The notes: a model not told the origin generated them from the letters alone. 64,000 bases of DNA from Luteibacter rhizovicinus DSM 16549 (GCF_001887595.1 NZ_CP017480.1:3190001-3254000), one strand, 5' to 3'. Numbered from the stretch's first letter, positions 34,163 to 43,765 are shown. Numbers and translations: made by a program.

Positions 34163-36387
34163 TGACGATGAGAGTGTTGCTACCCGTGTTGCTTCTTACG
34201 GTCGCCAGTGCTGCCGTGGCGCAGACGGCCGTGCCGCCGGTCGGGTTTTCCGCGGTGGACGTGCCCGCGCAGCGCGCGCTGGAACAACGTGTGGACGCAT
34301 CGATCGCTACCGCGGACCTGGACGCCTGGCTCAAGCGCCTCACCTCGGCACCCAACCAGGTCGGCTCGCCGCACGACAAGGAGAATGCCGAGTTCATCGC
34401 AGCCAGCTTGCGTAGCTGGGGCTGGCAGGTCGCGATCGAGCAGACGCGCGTGCTCGTTGCCTACCCGACGCTGCAGAAGCTCGCGCTGAAGGGACCGGAG
34501 GGCTATGCCGCGGATTTTACCGAGCCGTCGGTCGCCGGCGACAGCGACACGGCACAGCGGGATGGCGTGTTGCCCGGCATGGAGGCCTATGGCGCGGATG
34601 GCACGGTGGATGCGCCCTTGATCTACGTCAACGAGGGGCTGGCGAAGGACTATGACGAGCTCGCGCAAGCCGGCGAGTCCGTGGAAGGTAAGGTCGTGCT
34701 GGTGAAATCCACCGGCGCCGGTCGGTGGGTGAAGCCTCGCCTCGCGCAACAGCATGGTGCCGTGGGTGTGGTGATCTATTCGGACCCGGAGGCGGATGGC
34801 TTCGCCAAGGGCGATGTCTATCCCGAGGGTGCGTGGCGTACGCCGCATACCTTGCAACGCGGCACGCTTGGCATCGACAGCGTGCTCGATGCCGGGAGCG
34901 CGAAGACGTTCCAGGCGAACCGGCATACGGATGACCTGCACCTGCCCGTGGTGACCATCGGGTATGGCGATGCCGAACACTTCCTGCGGGCCCTGGGTGG
35001 CCGTGCGGTACCCGACCGGTGGCAGGGAGGCCTGCCGCTGACGTATCACATCGGCGGCGATGTGCCGGTGCATCTCGAGGTGCGCTCGCCCTGGGAGTGG
35101 CGCACGCTCTACAACGTAGTGGGCACCCTGCGCGGCAGCGAGTACCCGGACGAATGGGTGATACGTGGCGTGCATCACGACGCCTGGGTGTTCGGCGCGT
35201 GGGATCCACTGGCTGGTACCACCGCCTTGCTCGCCGAGGCCCGCGCGATCGGCGAAGAGGCGAGGGCGGGCCATCGACCGCGACGTACGCTCGTCTTCGC
35301 CAGCTGGGACGGCGAGGAGCTCGGCATCCTCGGCTCGAAGGCATGGACCGATCGACACGCAGCCGAGCTGGCGCACAAGGCGGTGTTCTATCTCAACAAC
35401 GACACCACGGGCCGGGGATTCCTGGCCGCTTCGGGAGATCCGTCGCTGGCGAGCCTCGTCGATGGCGTTGCCGGCGAGCTGCGCGATCCGGAAACGGGTG
35501 CCACGGTGCAGGCACGTCGCGTTGCCAAGCGCGCCGTGGATGCCGCGGCGAAGGGAAAGGATGTCGAGGGTCCTCTCGTGCCGCAGCGCCTGGGCACGGG
35601 TTCGGACTATCTGGCGTTCGCGAACCGCCTCGGTGTGCCGTCGCTGCATGTGCGCTACGGCTACGATCGTGACGGCGACGACGAGAACGTGCCCATCTAC
35701 CACTCGCTCTACGACACCTATACGCACTACCAGCGCTTCGGCGATCCGGGGCTGGCGTACGTGAACCTGCTCGCCCGGACGAATGCGCGGCTGGTGCTGC
35801 GGGTGGCCAATGCGGATGTCCTTCCCTGGCGCTATACCGCGTTCGCCCTGTCGCTTGGCAAGGACATCGACCGGCTGTCCTCAGGTACCGCGACGGATCA
35901 TCGCGATGCGGTACGCCACAACGCCCTGCTCGAGCACGACGCGTATCGTCTGGCTGCCGTTGCCTATCGCCACGAGCAGCCGCCGGCGCGACGCGACGAC
36001 GCGTGGGAGGACATCGATCTGGGTCCCCTGCACGATGCGCAGCGCGAGCTGCTGACAGCGGCCCAATCGTACGACCAGGCGGCGGCGTCCGCGGGCAAGC
36101 TCACGACAAAACAGGCCGTTGCGGTCAACCGGTCGTTGCGCGATATCGGCCCGGCCTTCCTGCAGGCCTCGGGCCTGCCGCAACGCCCCTGGTACCGGCA
36201 TCTTTTACAGGCACCCGGGCGCAGGGAAGGCGAAGACACCTCACCCCTGCCGGGCATCGGCGACGCGATCGACGCGCACGCCTGGGGGCAGGCGCGGGAC
36301 GAAGTGCGTCTTACCACCGAGGCGACACGCCGGGCGTCGGCTCTGCTGAAACAGGCTACCGCCACCCTCGCTTCGCCCGGGTCCTGA
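34162..36387 (+). CDS. Secreted M28 carboxypeptidase of the GCPII/PSMA type
   Basis: 741 residues starting at ATG 34162 (MTMRV; ATG 34168 also possible). Signal peptide LLPVLLLTVASAAVAQ. Order: protease-associated domain (KVVLVKSTGAGRWVKPRLAQ), M28 domain with all metal ligands in place (His338 and Asp348 in HHDAWVFGAWDP, catalytic Glu385 and ligand Glu386 in SWDGEELGILGS, Asp414 in LNNDTTG, His514 in YHSLYDTY), then the transferrin-receptor-like dimerisation helical domain. Human GCPII removes C-terminal glutamate from acidic peptides and folyl-polyglutamate. Position directly after a TonB receptor suggests periplasmic trimming of imported peptides. Confidence 0.93.
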   Translation: MTMRVLLPVLLLTVASAAVAQTAVPPVGFSAVDVPAQRALEQRVDASIATADLDAWLKRLTSAPNQVGSPHDKENAEFIAASLRSWGWQVAIEQTRVLVAYPTLQKLALKGPEGYAADFTEPSVAGDSDTAQRDGVLPGMEAYGADGTVDAPLIYVNEGLAKDYDELAQAGESVEGKVVLVKSTGAGRWVKPRLAQQHGAVGVVIYSDPEADGFAKGDVYPEGAWRTPHTLQRGTLGIDSVLDAGSAKTFQANRHTDDLHLPVVTIGYGDAEHFLRALGGRAVPDRWQGGLPLTYHIGGDVPVHLEVRSPWEWRTLYNVVGTLRGSEYPDEWVIRGVHHDAWVFGAWDPLAGTTALLAEARAIGEEARAGHRPRRTLVFASWDGEELGILGSKAWTDRHAAELAHKAVFYLNNDTTGRGFLAASGDPSLASLVDGVAGELRDPETGATVQARRVAKRAVDAAAKGKDVEGPLVPQRLGTGSDYLAFANRLGVPSLHVRYGYDRDGDDENVPIYHSLYDTYTHYQRFGDPGLAYVNLLARTNARLVLRVANADVLPWRYTAFALSLGKDIDRLSSGTATDHRDAVRHNALLEHDAYRLAAVAYRHEQPPARRDDAWEDIDLGPLHDAQRELLTAAQSYDQAAASAGKLTTKQAVAVNRSLRDIGPAFLQASGLPQRPWYRHLLQAPGRREGEDTSPLPGIGDAIDAHAWGQARDEVRLTTEATRRASALLKQATATLASPGS

Positions 36388-36452
36388 CGCACGAACTTAC
36401 GATCACATGCGCTCGGCTATAGTCGCGCCACCTCAATCGGTGGAGTGGTGGC

Positions 36453-37145
36453 ATGAGCGAAGCATCCCAGGAACCGGCGGCCTCCCACCGCCGCCGGAAG
36501 AAAGGCTGGGGACCGATTCGCTATGCGCGCTCGCGACCACGGCTTCTGATCGCCGCGGTGATCGCCGTAGTCGCGGCGGCGGCGCTGGAATTCACCGGTC
36601 TGCAACGTAGCGTGGCGCTCCTGCTCGGCTTCGACATCGGCGCGCTGGCCTACCTGTTGATGATCCTGAGCATCTTCCTCAAGGCGAACCAGGCGACCAT
36701 GCGGCGGCAGGCGCGGATGCAGGATTCCGGTCGCTGGACGACCTTGCTCAGTGGCGTCGCGCTTTCGGCCATCGTGCTGATCGCGGTGACCACCGAACTC
36801 AATTCCGGCGCGAAGGGTGGGGCGTTCGCCATCGCCGTGGCGGCGACGACGATCATCCTGTCGTGGATGTTCATGAACACCTTGTTCGCCCTGCACTATG
36901 CGCACGGCTACTACGGTGACATCGGCGAGAAGCACAAAGGCCTGGATTTCCCGGGTGACGAGGATCCGGACTACTGGGATTTCGCGTACTTCTCGTTCAC
37001 CATCGGCATGACCTTCCAGGTCTCCGATGTGCAGATCACCACGCGCTACCTTCGCCGCATCGGCCTGATGCACAGCGCGATCGCGTTCTTCTTCAACGTG
37101 TTCATCATCGCCATCAGCGTGAACATCGCCGCGGGCAAGGCCTGA
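36453..37145 (+). CDS. DUF1345 integral membrane protein
   Basis: 230 residues. A basic N-terminus is followed by about five hydrophobic segments (LLIAAVIAVVAAAALEF; ALLLGFDIGALAYLLMIL; GGAFAIAVAATTIILSWMF; the end FFFNVFIIAISVNIAAG). The DYWDFAYFSFTIGMTFQVSDVQIT segment is the signature of DUF1345 (PF07077). This loop resembles an ion-channel pore helix (TIGM) at first sight, but the family has no established function. GGTGGAG lies before the start. A TATAGT hexamer at 36418-36423 is a possible -10. Confidence 0.88.
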   Translation: MSEASQEPAASHRRRKKGWGPIRYARSRPRLLIAAVIAVVAAAALEFTGLQRSVALLLGFDIGALAYLLMILSIFLKANQATMRRQARMQDSGRWTTLLSGVALSAIVLIAVTTELNSGAKGGAFAIAVAATTIILSWMFMNTLFALHYAHGYYGDIGEKHKGLDFPGDEDPDYWDFAYFSFTIGMTFQVSDVQITTRYLRRIGLMHSAIAFFFNVFIIAISVNIAAGKA

Positions 37146-37148
37146 GCG

Positions 37149-38105
37149 TCAGGCCGTGTCGGGCCGATGCACGCGAACGCAGAGCAGCACACTGGTCACC
37201 AGCGCGACGATGGCGAGGATCTCCACCGGGGTGGGTAGCCGCCGCTCCCAGAAAAAGCCGTAGAGCAGGGCGAACAGCGTCTCGAACAGGATCATTTGCC
37301 CGACCAGGGTGAGCGGCAGCAGGCGACTCATCCGGTTCCACAGGCCGTTGCCCAGGATCGAGGCGAACACGGCGATGCCGGTGCTGATGGCGGCGAAGCG
37401 CAGCCAGGCAGCGCCATCGTGTGCGCTCGTATCGACCAGCATCGCCGCGGGGACGAGGAGCAAGGCCAGGGCCCCGGTGACCACGCCGGTCAGCAGGTTC
37501 CAGTCATGCGCCGAGACGTGCTCCAGGCGGATGAGCCAGCGCGCGTTGATCACGGCGTAGGTGGTCCATGAGGCGAGGGCGCCGATAGCGCAGAGCAAGC
37601 CGGCCAGGCGATGGGGCTGGTTCTGTACAGGCGTTCCTCCCATGGCCTGCCAGGCGATGCAGCCGATCGCAAAGGCGCTCAGCCACAGCGAGGGGGCGAG
37701 TCGGCGCAGGGGCACGGCAGCAGCCACACGGGTCCCGATCAGGGTGACCGCGACGGGCAGGAAACCGATCACCAGCGAGGTCATGGCGACGCCTCCCCAC
37801 TGCACCGCGCTGGCAAGCAGCACGTAGTAGACGATGTTGCCCAGCAGGCTCAGGCCGACCAGGCCCCGCCAGTGGCTGGCCTCCAGCCAGGCCCGGAGCG
37901 GTCGCCAGCGAGGCACGAGAAGGCCGGCCGAGATCAGGCCATAGACGAGATAGCGGCCGGCGGCCAACTGCAGCGCGGTGAAATCCCGGGCCAGCTCGGG
38001 CGCCAGGAAGACCAGGCCCCACAGGGCGCCGGCGGCCACGCCGAAGGCGATTCCCAAGCCCAGGCGGGCGCGATCTTCCAAGGGTGACTCCGACGAATAC
38101 GGCAA
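37149..38105 (-). CDS. DMT-superfamily (EamA) transporter
   Basis: 318 residues, apparently from a TTG at 38105; in-frame TTG codons downstream are the only alternatives before the first helix. Ten hydrophobic segments in two EamA-like halves: GIAFGVAAGALWGLVFLAPEL at the start, LVGLSLLGNIVYYVLLASAVQ, then VGQMILFETLFALLYGFFWE and EILAIVALVTSVLLCV at the end. The ETLFALLYGFFWERR motif corresponds to the conserved glutamate of helix 9. Probable metabolite exporter; substrate unknown. Convergent with the DUF1345 gene with only three bases between stops. Confidence 0.86.
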   Translation of the reverse strand: MPYSSESPLEDRARLGLGIAFGVAAGALWGLVFLAPELARDFTALQLAAGRYLVYGLISAGLLVPRWRPLRAWLEASHWRGLVGLSLLGNIVYYVLLASAVQWGGVAMTSLVIGFLPVAVTLIGTRVAAAVPLRRLAPSLWLSAFAIGCIAWQAMGGTPVQNQPHRLAGLLCAIGALASWTTYAVINARWLIRLEHVSAHDWNLLTGVVTGALALLLVPAAMLVDTSAHDGAAWLRFAAISTGIAVFASILGNGLWNRMSRLLPLTLVGQMILFETLFALLYGFFWERRLPTPVEILAIVALVTSVLLCVRVHRPDTA

Positions 38106-38224
38106 GGATGCCGAGTTTACTGCCCAAATTTCTTATTGACGCGACGCCGCAAACGCGGTGTGCTGCGTTTAGCCGTCCATTCGGCACGGCCCGTCCTGGG
38201 GCCGGGTAACAAGGGGGAACACCT

Positions 38225-38644
38225 ATGTATACGAAATCGATCTGTCGGGCGACGACGTTCGCCCTGGTCATGGCCCTCGCCGCGGGTCCGGCAGCAGCGC
38301 GTAGCGTGGACGAGACGCCGCCGGACACCCTCTGCACCGTCATCGGAACCGCCTCCCGTTATATCGGCACCACGGTGACCGTACGGGGGATAGCGTCGTC
38401 GGCCGGCAAGGTCACCATGCTTTCCGACGCGGAGTGCAAGGGCAGCGTGAGTCTCACGATCGACGACAGCAGCAGTCGCAAGCGCGACGTCTCATCGTTC
38501 AAGCGGGCCGTCGCATCCAACGGTGCGCACGCGAATGCGACGGTGTCGGGCCGCTTCCGCACGACGGGCGACACCCAGACGCCGTACGCCATCGACGTGT
38601 ACAGCGTTCGCGATGTCGTCGGCCTTCCTGACGGTGGTGGCTAG
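38225..38644 (+). CDS. Secreted hypothetical protein with OB-like strands
   Basis: 139 residues with GGGGGA upstream of the ATG. Signal peptide TTFALVMALAAGPAAARS. The mature domain reads LCTVIGTASRYIGTTVTVRG, LSDAECKGSVSLTIDD, then ANATVSGRFRTTGDTQTPYAIDVYSV; the order V-x-G-x-x-S-x-x-G-x-x-V-x-x-x-G followed by G-x-F suggests a small OB-fold-like (tRNA_anti-like) periplasmic protein. Two cysteines. The last four bases overlap the convergent ABC-F gene. Function unknown. Confidence 0.65.
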   Translation: MYTKSICRATTFALVMALAAGPAAARSVDETPPDTLCTVIGTASRYIGTTVTVRGIASSAGKVTMLSDAECKGSVSLTIDDSSSRKRDVSSFKRAVASNGAHANATVSGRFRTTGDTQTPYAIDVYSVRDVVGLPDGGG

Positions 38645-40251
38645 CAGGGCGTCCGCTTCCATCCCGCTGCCGTCGCTTCGAGACGCTCGGTAAGGCCGAT
38701 CCGCTCGAGGAAGACCTCGTCGTGCGATACGACGACCAGGGCGGCCTCGAGTTCGTTGAGCATATTTTCCAGCGCCCGCAGCGTGTCGAGGTCCAGATGG
38801 TTGCCCGGCTCGTCGAGCAGCAGCAGTCTCGCCGGGGGATCGGCGTGGATCGCCATGGCCAGTCCCATGGCCAGGCGCTGTCCTCCGCTGAGCTGACCCG
38901 ACGGCAGCGTCGCTGCGTGGGCATCGATGCCAATCTGGGCGAGGCGGGTGCGCAGCTCGCTCTCGCCCCGTTCGTTGTTTACGCCGCGCATCAGGTCCAG
39001 CGCGGATCGTGTCGGGTCGAGGTCCGTCAGCTGCTGGTCGAGATAGGCCACGGGTGCCCAGGCATGACGGCGTCCCTCCAACGGCGCGAGCTTGCCCGCC
39101 AGCGTACGCAGCAGGGTGGACTTGCCGCTGCCGTTGCCGCCGACGAGTCCGATGCGTTGGCCGGCGGTGATCGACAGATCCACCGTCGCTGTCGCGCCCG
39201 ACAGGTGGGCCAGTCGTACGCCGTCCAGGCTCGCGATGCGAAACGAGCTATGCATCGCGTTATCCACGCGCATCACTGGCGCTTGACGGTCGTCGACGCG
39301 CTGTGCTGCCAGGCGGACGCGTTCGTCCAGCACGGAGCGGTGGTGTTCCTGCCGTTCGCGCAGGCGTCCGGTCGTCACCTCGCTGCGTTCCTTCTGTCGT
39401 CCGAGCAGGATGGGCGCCTGATTGGCGTCGCGGACGCCGCGGTTGCCGCGTGATTCGCGGCGCTCGGCGCGCTCTCGCTGGTCGCGCAGGGCGCGTTCCT
39501 CGCGTCGTCGCTCCGCCTTGCGCTGCGTGAGCTCGCGTTCCGCGTCGGCGCGCTCCTGTTCGCTCTGTGCCGCATACAGATCGTAATTGCCCCCGTAAGA
39601 ACGCAGCCCGAGAGGCGAGAGCTCGACGATGCGTTCCATATGTCGCAACAGTTCACGATCGTGGCTGACCACGATCAGGCCCTTCGGCCAGGCCTGGAAC
39701 TGCGCGATCAACGAACGGCGTGCGTCGCGGTCCAGATGGTTGCTCGGCTCATCCAGGATCAGGAAGTCGGCATCGCTGAGCAGGGCGCCGGCGAAAACGA
39801 CGCGGGCGGCTTCACCGCCGCTCAGTCGTGCCATCGGGGTGGAGGCGTCGAGATGGTCGAGGCCTTGTTCGTGCAGGGCCTGCTCGAGATCCTGGCGAAG
39901 TGTCCAGCGTGAGCCGATGAGATCGTAGTCGGCGGCGTCCACGCTCCCGGACTCGATGCGTGCGAGCGCCTCGAGCGTCGTCGCGACACCCGTCGCCGTG
40001 GCGACCGTCGTTCCCGCATCGCGACAGGGCTCCTGCGCGAGGTAGTACGTCGTGCCCTGCGTTTGCAGTCGACCCGACGAGGGCGGCCATTGTCCGGCGA
40101 GCATCCGGGCGAGCACGCTCTTGCCGACGCCGTTACGACCGACGAGGCCGGTGCGTCGAACATCGAAGGAGGCATCGAGGCCGGAGAAGAGCAGGCGCCC
40201 ATCGGGCAGCTGGCAGGAAACCCCCTGCAGGGTGAGGTGTGGATTCGTCAT
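38641..40251 (-). CDS. ABC-F family ATPase (second, with short linker)
   Basis: 536 residues, two ABC cassettes and no membrane segment. Walker A GRNGVGKS near residue 38 and GGNGSGKST in the second half; signatures RLSGGEAARV and QLSGGQRLAM; Walker B LILDEPSNHLDRD and LLLDEPGNHLDLD. Between the cassettes lies an unusually Arg/Glu-rich helical linker (ELTQRKAERRREERALRDQR) of about 100 residues. It differs from YheS and resembles the Uup/YbiT or resistance-type branches; I cannot place it closer. Role: ribosome-acting translation factor or drug protection (family knowledge). Confidence 0.88.
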   Translation of the reverse strand: MTNPHLTLQGVSCQLPDGRLLFSGLDASFDVRRTGLVGRNGVGKSVLARMLAGQWPPSSGRLQTQGTTYYLAQEPCRDAGTTVATATGVATTLEALARIESGSVDAADYDLIGSRWTLRQDLEQALHEQGLDHLDASTPMARLSGGEAARVVFAGALLSDADFLILDEPSNHLDRDARRSLIAQFQAWPKGLIVVSHDRELLRHMERIVELSPLGLRSYGGNYDLYAAQSEQERADAERELTQRKAERRREERALRDQRERAERRESRGNRGVRDANQAPILLGRQKERSEVTTGRLRERQEHHRSVLDERVRLAAQRVDDRQAPVMRVDNAMHSSFRIASLDGVRLAHLSGATATVDLSITAGQRIGLVGGNGSGKSTLLRTLAGKLAPLEGRRHAWAPVAYLDQQLTDLDPTRSALDLMRGVNNERGESELRTRLAQIGIDAHAATLPSGQLSGGQRLAMGLAMAIHADPPARLLLLDEPGNHLDLDTLRALENMLNELEAALVVVSHDEVFLERIGLTERLEATAAGWKRTPC

Positions 40252-40486
40252 GCGGTATTCCAGGGATGCAGAGAACTCCCCCTGCGGACAGGGGTTGGCG
40301 AGTCTTGCCGTCAGTCAAGACGGGGCATCACTGGCGCATTGGACGAGAACCTCACACATGGAAAGCGATACGGGATTATAGCGGGAACATAGGAAAACTA
40401 TCGATTGAACGTGGGGGCTTGGCTCGATTGCCTCGTTGCGATGGGCCAGAATCCCCGACTATCGGTGCGCCAAGGGGCGGGGAAGT
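40252..40486. promoter_or_regulatory. Divergent control region with GAACATA site
   Basis: 235 bases between the divergent ABC-F and CitE-like genes. GATTATAG at 40373-40380 is followed at once by GCGG and the heptamer GAACATA at 40385-40391. The same heptamer occurs in the two other regulatory gaps of the downstream catabolic locus. A candidate -35 was not convincing. Confidence 0.4.
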
Positions 40487-41335
40487 ATGCGCAGCAAGTT
40501 GTTTGTGCCCGGCGGCCGTCCGGAACTGTTCGCCAAGGCGCTGGCCGGGCCGGCCGATGCGTTGTCGTTCGATCTGGAGGACTCCGTGCCCGCGGCGGTG
40601 AAGGCCGGGGCGCGTGCCGATGTCGCGGCCTTCGTGGCGTCGGAGGCCGTCCGCCACGTCGCCAAGCTCATTATCGTACGGGTGAATGCACCTGATACGA
40701 CGTGGTTCGAGGACGATCTCGCCGCCGTGCTGACACCGGGCCTGACCATGCTCAACGTGCCCAAGGTGGAGTCGCCCGAGGCCTTGCTTGCCGTTGTCGC
40801 GACGCTGGAGCACCTCGAGACCGAGCGTGGCCTCGACCCGTCGGTCGGCCTGTTGATCAACATCGAGACGCCGAAGGCCCTCGCGCAGGCCTCGGCGATC
40901 GCGGCGGCGCACCCTCGTGTTGCGGGCCTCCAACTGGGTCTGGCGGACCTCTTCGAACCGCATGGTATCGATCGCGGCGATGCCGCCGCCGTTCACGCGG
41001 CGATGTTCACCGTGAAAATGGCGGCGGCCGCCGCCGGTATCGTCGCGATCGACGCGGCGTTCGCCGCCATCGACGACGCGGAAGGCTACGAGACCGAAGC
41101 ACGCATGGCGCGTCGTCTCGGTTTCGCCGGCAAGAGCTGCATCCATCCTCGCCAGGTTGCCCTCGCCAACGCGGTGTTTGCCGCCACTCCCGAGGAGCTT
41201 GCGTTGGCGCGGCGCATCGTCGCCGCATCGGTCGACGCGGACAGGGTGGGGCACGGTGCCTTCGTGGTCGACGGACGCATGATCGACCTGCCGTTCCTCA
41301 AGCGCGCGCAGGCGCTGCTGGCATCGACGGAATGA
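40487..41335 (+). CDS. CitE/HpcH-HpaI aldolase family lyase (citrate-lyase beta-like)
   Basis: 282 residues. TIM-barrel aldolase family: MRSKLFVPGGRPELFAKAL with the FVPG/R opening, LSFDLEDSVP (metal-binding Glu/Asp region), GLLINIETPKALAQAS (catalytic Glu), LQLGLADLFEPHGID and GKSCIHPRQV near the C-terminus. Such CitE-like enzymes cleave citramalyl-, malyl- or hydroxymethylglutaryl-type CoA thioesters. It lies in an operon with an SSS symporter (ATGA overlap), and a CaiB-type CoA transferase ends the same locus. This is the pair needed to activate and cleave a dicarboxylic or hydroxy acid. The acid is not known. Confidence 0.88.
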   Translation: MRSKLFVPGGRPELFAKALAGPADALSFDLEDSVPAAVKAGARADVAAFVASEAVRHVAKLIIVRVNAPDTTWFEDDLAAVLTPGLTMLNVPKVESPEALLAVVATLEHLETERGLDPSVGLLINIETPKALAQASAIAAAHPRVAGLQLGLADLFEPHGIDRGDAAAVHAAMFTVKMAAAAAGIVAIDAAFAAIDDAEGYETEARMARRLGFAGKSCIHPRQVALANAVFAATPEELALARRIVAASVDADRVGHGAFVVDGRMIDLPFLKRAQALLASTE

Positions 41336-43725
41336 TGCCTCCGTCGACGATGCGCGCCAGTCTGCGCGCCTGCCTCACCCTGCTGCTGCTTTGCCTGTTC
41401 GCTTCGGGCGTGGCGAACGCGGAGGCGCTCACGCCGCTGCGTGGAAGCGCGCTGCCGGCCCTGCCCGCGGCGGGAACGATGCATGGTTTCGCCACCGTGG
41501 ATGGCCGGCTCCTTGCCGTGGTCGACGATCGCGCCTGGGTCCTCGATGAAGGGCAGGGCAACTGGCACGCCGTGGCCTGGTCCGCGGGTGTGGCGCCCCG
41601 GTCGCTGTCGACGGTGTTCGGCGATGCGTCGCGTGGCTACGTCTTGCTGGTCGACGACGCCTCGGCGGCGACATCCGTGGCACGGCTGTCGCTGGATGCC
41701 TCCGGCGTCGCGCTGACGTCCCTGCCGCCATTTCCTCGCCCGGTTGCCGGTGCACGCGCTGCATCCACCGACACCGCGGTCTACGTCGCCGGCATCGAAA
41801 ACGGCGCGGCGACCCTGCTGCGTATCGACACGGCCGCCGCCCAACCGGTTTGGGTGACGCAGGCCGACCTGCCCCCCGGCGGTGCGCCGTCGACGCTCGT
41901 CGTCCAGGGCACCGGTATTTTCGTCACCGTGGGCAATGCGGTCTGGCGCTGGGTGCCCGAGGGCGGATGGAGCCAGCGGGGCGTCGCGCCGGCAGCGATT
42001 CTTCCGGGGATGGCGCGACCGATGGGCCAGGCCAACGTCGCCTACCTCGTGGGCGACGCCACGTCGGCACGTGCCATGACCTTCCAGGTCGTGACGCGTG
42101 CATGGGCCGTCCTGCCGGGCGTGCAGTTCGACCGGGTGACGTCGGCAGCCCTCTGGAAGGATGGCTTTGTCTGGTCGTCGGACGATGGCACGAAGACAGC
42201 AGTGTCATCTGCCCAGGTGCAATCGAGCAAGCTGCTGCTCCGCTGGCTCGACTGGCTGGTGATCGTCGTTTACCTCGGCGGCATGATCGGCATCGGCCTG
42301 TACTTCTACCTGCGTGAAAAGCGCAACTCGACCGCGAATTTCTTCGTCGGCGGCCGCAGCATTCCGTTCTGGGCCGCGGGGGTGAGCCTGTATGCCGCGA
42401 ACACCAGTTCGATCAGCTTCATCGCCATTCCGGCGAAGGCCTTCGAGAGCAACTGGCAGTACATGACGAACAACCTCATCGCCGTGTTCGGCCTGATGTT
42501 CGTCGCCGTGTGGATCGTGCCCCTGCTGCGTCGGCTGGACCTGATGTCGGTGTTTTCGTATCTGGAGACCCGTTTCCATCCCGCCATCCGCATGATCGCA
42601 AGCGCACTGGCGATCCTCACCCAGCTCGGCAGTCGCATGAGCGTGATCCTGTTCCTGCCGGCGCTCGCCATCGCCACGATCACCGGTATCAGCACGACGC
42701 TGAGCGTGATCCTGATGGGCGGCTTCACCATCATTTATACCGCCATGGGTGGCATGAAGGCGGTGATCTGGACCGATGTCGTGCAGGTGATCGTGAAGAT
42801 GGGCGGTGCGATCTTCGCCATTGGCTTCATCATCTGGCACCTGCATGGCGGCTTTGGCGAGTTCCTCGGCACGGCCATGGCCGATCGCAAGATGCACCTG
42901 CTCGATTTCAGCTTCGACCTGACCAAGGCGACCGTCTGGGGTTTCCTGTTCCTCGTGCTGTTCGACGTCGTGCTGACGTTTCCGAAGGATCAGGTGCTGA
43001 TGCAGCGCACGCTGTCGACGCCTTCAGCCAAGGAGGCAGGGCGCTCGATCTGGGCTTTCGCGGCGATCATGATCCCAGGGGGCCTGGTCTTCTACATGAT
43101 CGGCACGGCGCTCTTCGTCTTCTACAAGGCCCATCCGGAACGAATGAACCCGATGCTGCCGATCGATGCCACGTTCCCGCTTTTCATCGCGGCGGAACTG
43201 CCGATGGGCGTGACCGGACTGATCGTGGCGGGCATTTTCGCCGCGGCGATGGCGACGCTCTCCGGCATCATGAACAGTGTCGCCACCCTGGTCTCGGTCG
43301 ACTTCTACGATCGCCTGGTCAAGCACCGCACGCCCAAGCAGAGCGTCATCTTCGCCGAGGTCAGCACGGTCGTCGTCGGACTGATCGGTATCGGACTGGC
43401 GCTGCTGCTGTCGCGATTCGACGTGCATTCGCTGTTCGATGTGTCGATCGAGCTGGCGGGACTGCTCGGCGGCGGCTTCGCCGGCGCGTATACGCTGGGC
43501 ATGTTCACCCGCCGTGCCAACTCGCCGGGCGTGGCGATCGGTATCGCGTCGAGTACGGGGCTCACTTTCGTCGCCTGGGTGTTCAAGCTGGTCCACCCTT
43601 ATTTTTACCTGGCGATATCGATCTGCCTGTGCATCGTGATCGGGTACATCGCCAGCCTGTTCTTTCCTGCGCCGACGCGTTCGCTACGCGGACTGACGAT
43701 CCATCGCGATCGTGACGGTGAATGA
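41332..43725 (+). CDS. SSS-family symporter with fused periplasmic propeller-like domain
   Basis: 797 residues from ATG 41332, overlapping the preceding stop. A signal peptide (RASLRACLTLLLLCLFASGVANA) is followed by about 260 residues rich in repeated strand units ending in aromatic residues (GMHGFATVDGRLLAVVDDRAWV-like, SRGYVLLVDD, DTAVYVAGIENG, GTGIFVTVGNAVWRW, NVAYLVGDA), like a Kelch/NanM-type beta-propeller. From residue about 300 (LDWLVIVVYLGGMIGIGLYF) a complete sodium:solute symporter follows, with FFVGGRSIPFWAAGVSLYA and TDVVQVIVKMGG. The propeller domain may bind or mutarotate the solute before uptake, by analogy with sialate mutarotases; this is inference. Confidence 0.88.
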   Translation: MMPPSTMRASLRACLTLLLLCLFASGVANAEALTPLRGSALPALPAAGTMHGFATVDGRLLAVVDDRAWVLDEGQGNWHAVAWSAGVAPRSLSTVFGDASRGYVLLVDDASAATSVARLSLDASGVALTSLPPFPRPVAGARAASTDTAVYVAGIENGAATLLRIDTAAAQPVWVTQADLPPGGAPSTLVVQGTGIFVTVGNAVWRWVPEGGWSQRGVAPAAILPGMARPMGQANVAYLVGDATSARAMTFQVVTRAWAVLPGVQFDRVTSAALWKDGFVWSSDDGTKTAVSSAQVQSSKLLLRWLDWLVIVVYLGGMIGIGLYFYLREKRNSTANFFVGGRSIPFWAAGVSLYAANTSSISFIAIPAKAFESNWQYMTNNLIAVFGLMFVAVWIVPLLRRLDLMSVFSYLETRFHPAIRMIASALAILTQLGSRMSVILFLPALAIATITGISTTLSVILMGGFTIIYTAMGGMKAVIWTDVVQVIVKMGGAIFAIGFIIWHLHGGFGEFLGTAMADRKMHLLDFSFDLTKATVWGFLFLVLFDVVLTFPKDQVLMQRTLSTPSAKEAGRSIWAFAAIMIPGGLVFYMIGTALFVFYKAHPERMNPMLPIDATFPLFIAAELPMGVTGLIVAGIFAAAMATLSGIMNSVATLVSVDFYDRLVKHRTPKQSVIFAEVSTVVVGLIGIGLALLLSRFDVHSLFDVSIELAGLLGGGFAGAYTLGMFTRRANSPGVAIGIASSTGLTFVAWVFKLVHPYFYLAISICLCIVIGYIASLFFPAPTRSLRGLTIHRDRDGE

Positions 43726-43765
43726 CCTACCATGGCGCTCACCTGCCGACCGCCAGTGAGATGAC

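Noticed and set aside
36453..37145. Potassium channel-like protein because of the TIGM loop
   Set aside because: There is no TVGYG-type filter; the whole protein fits DUF1345.
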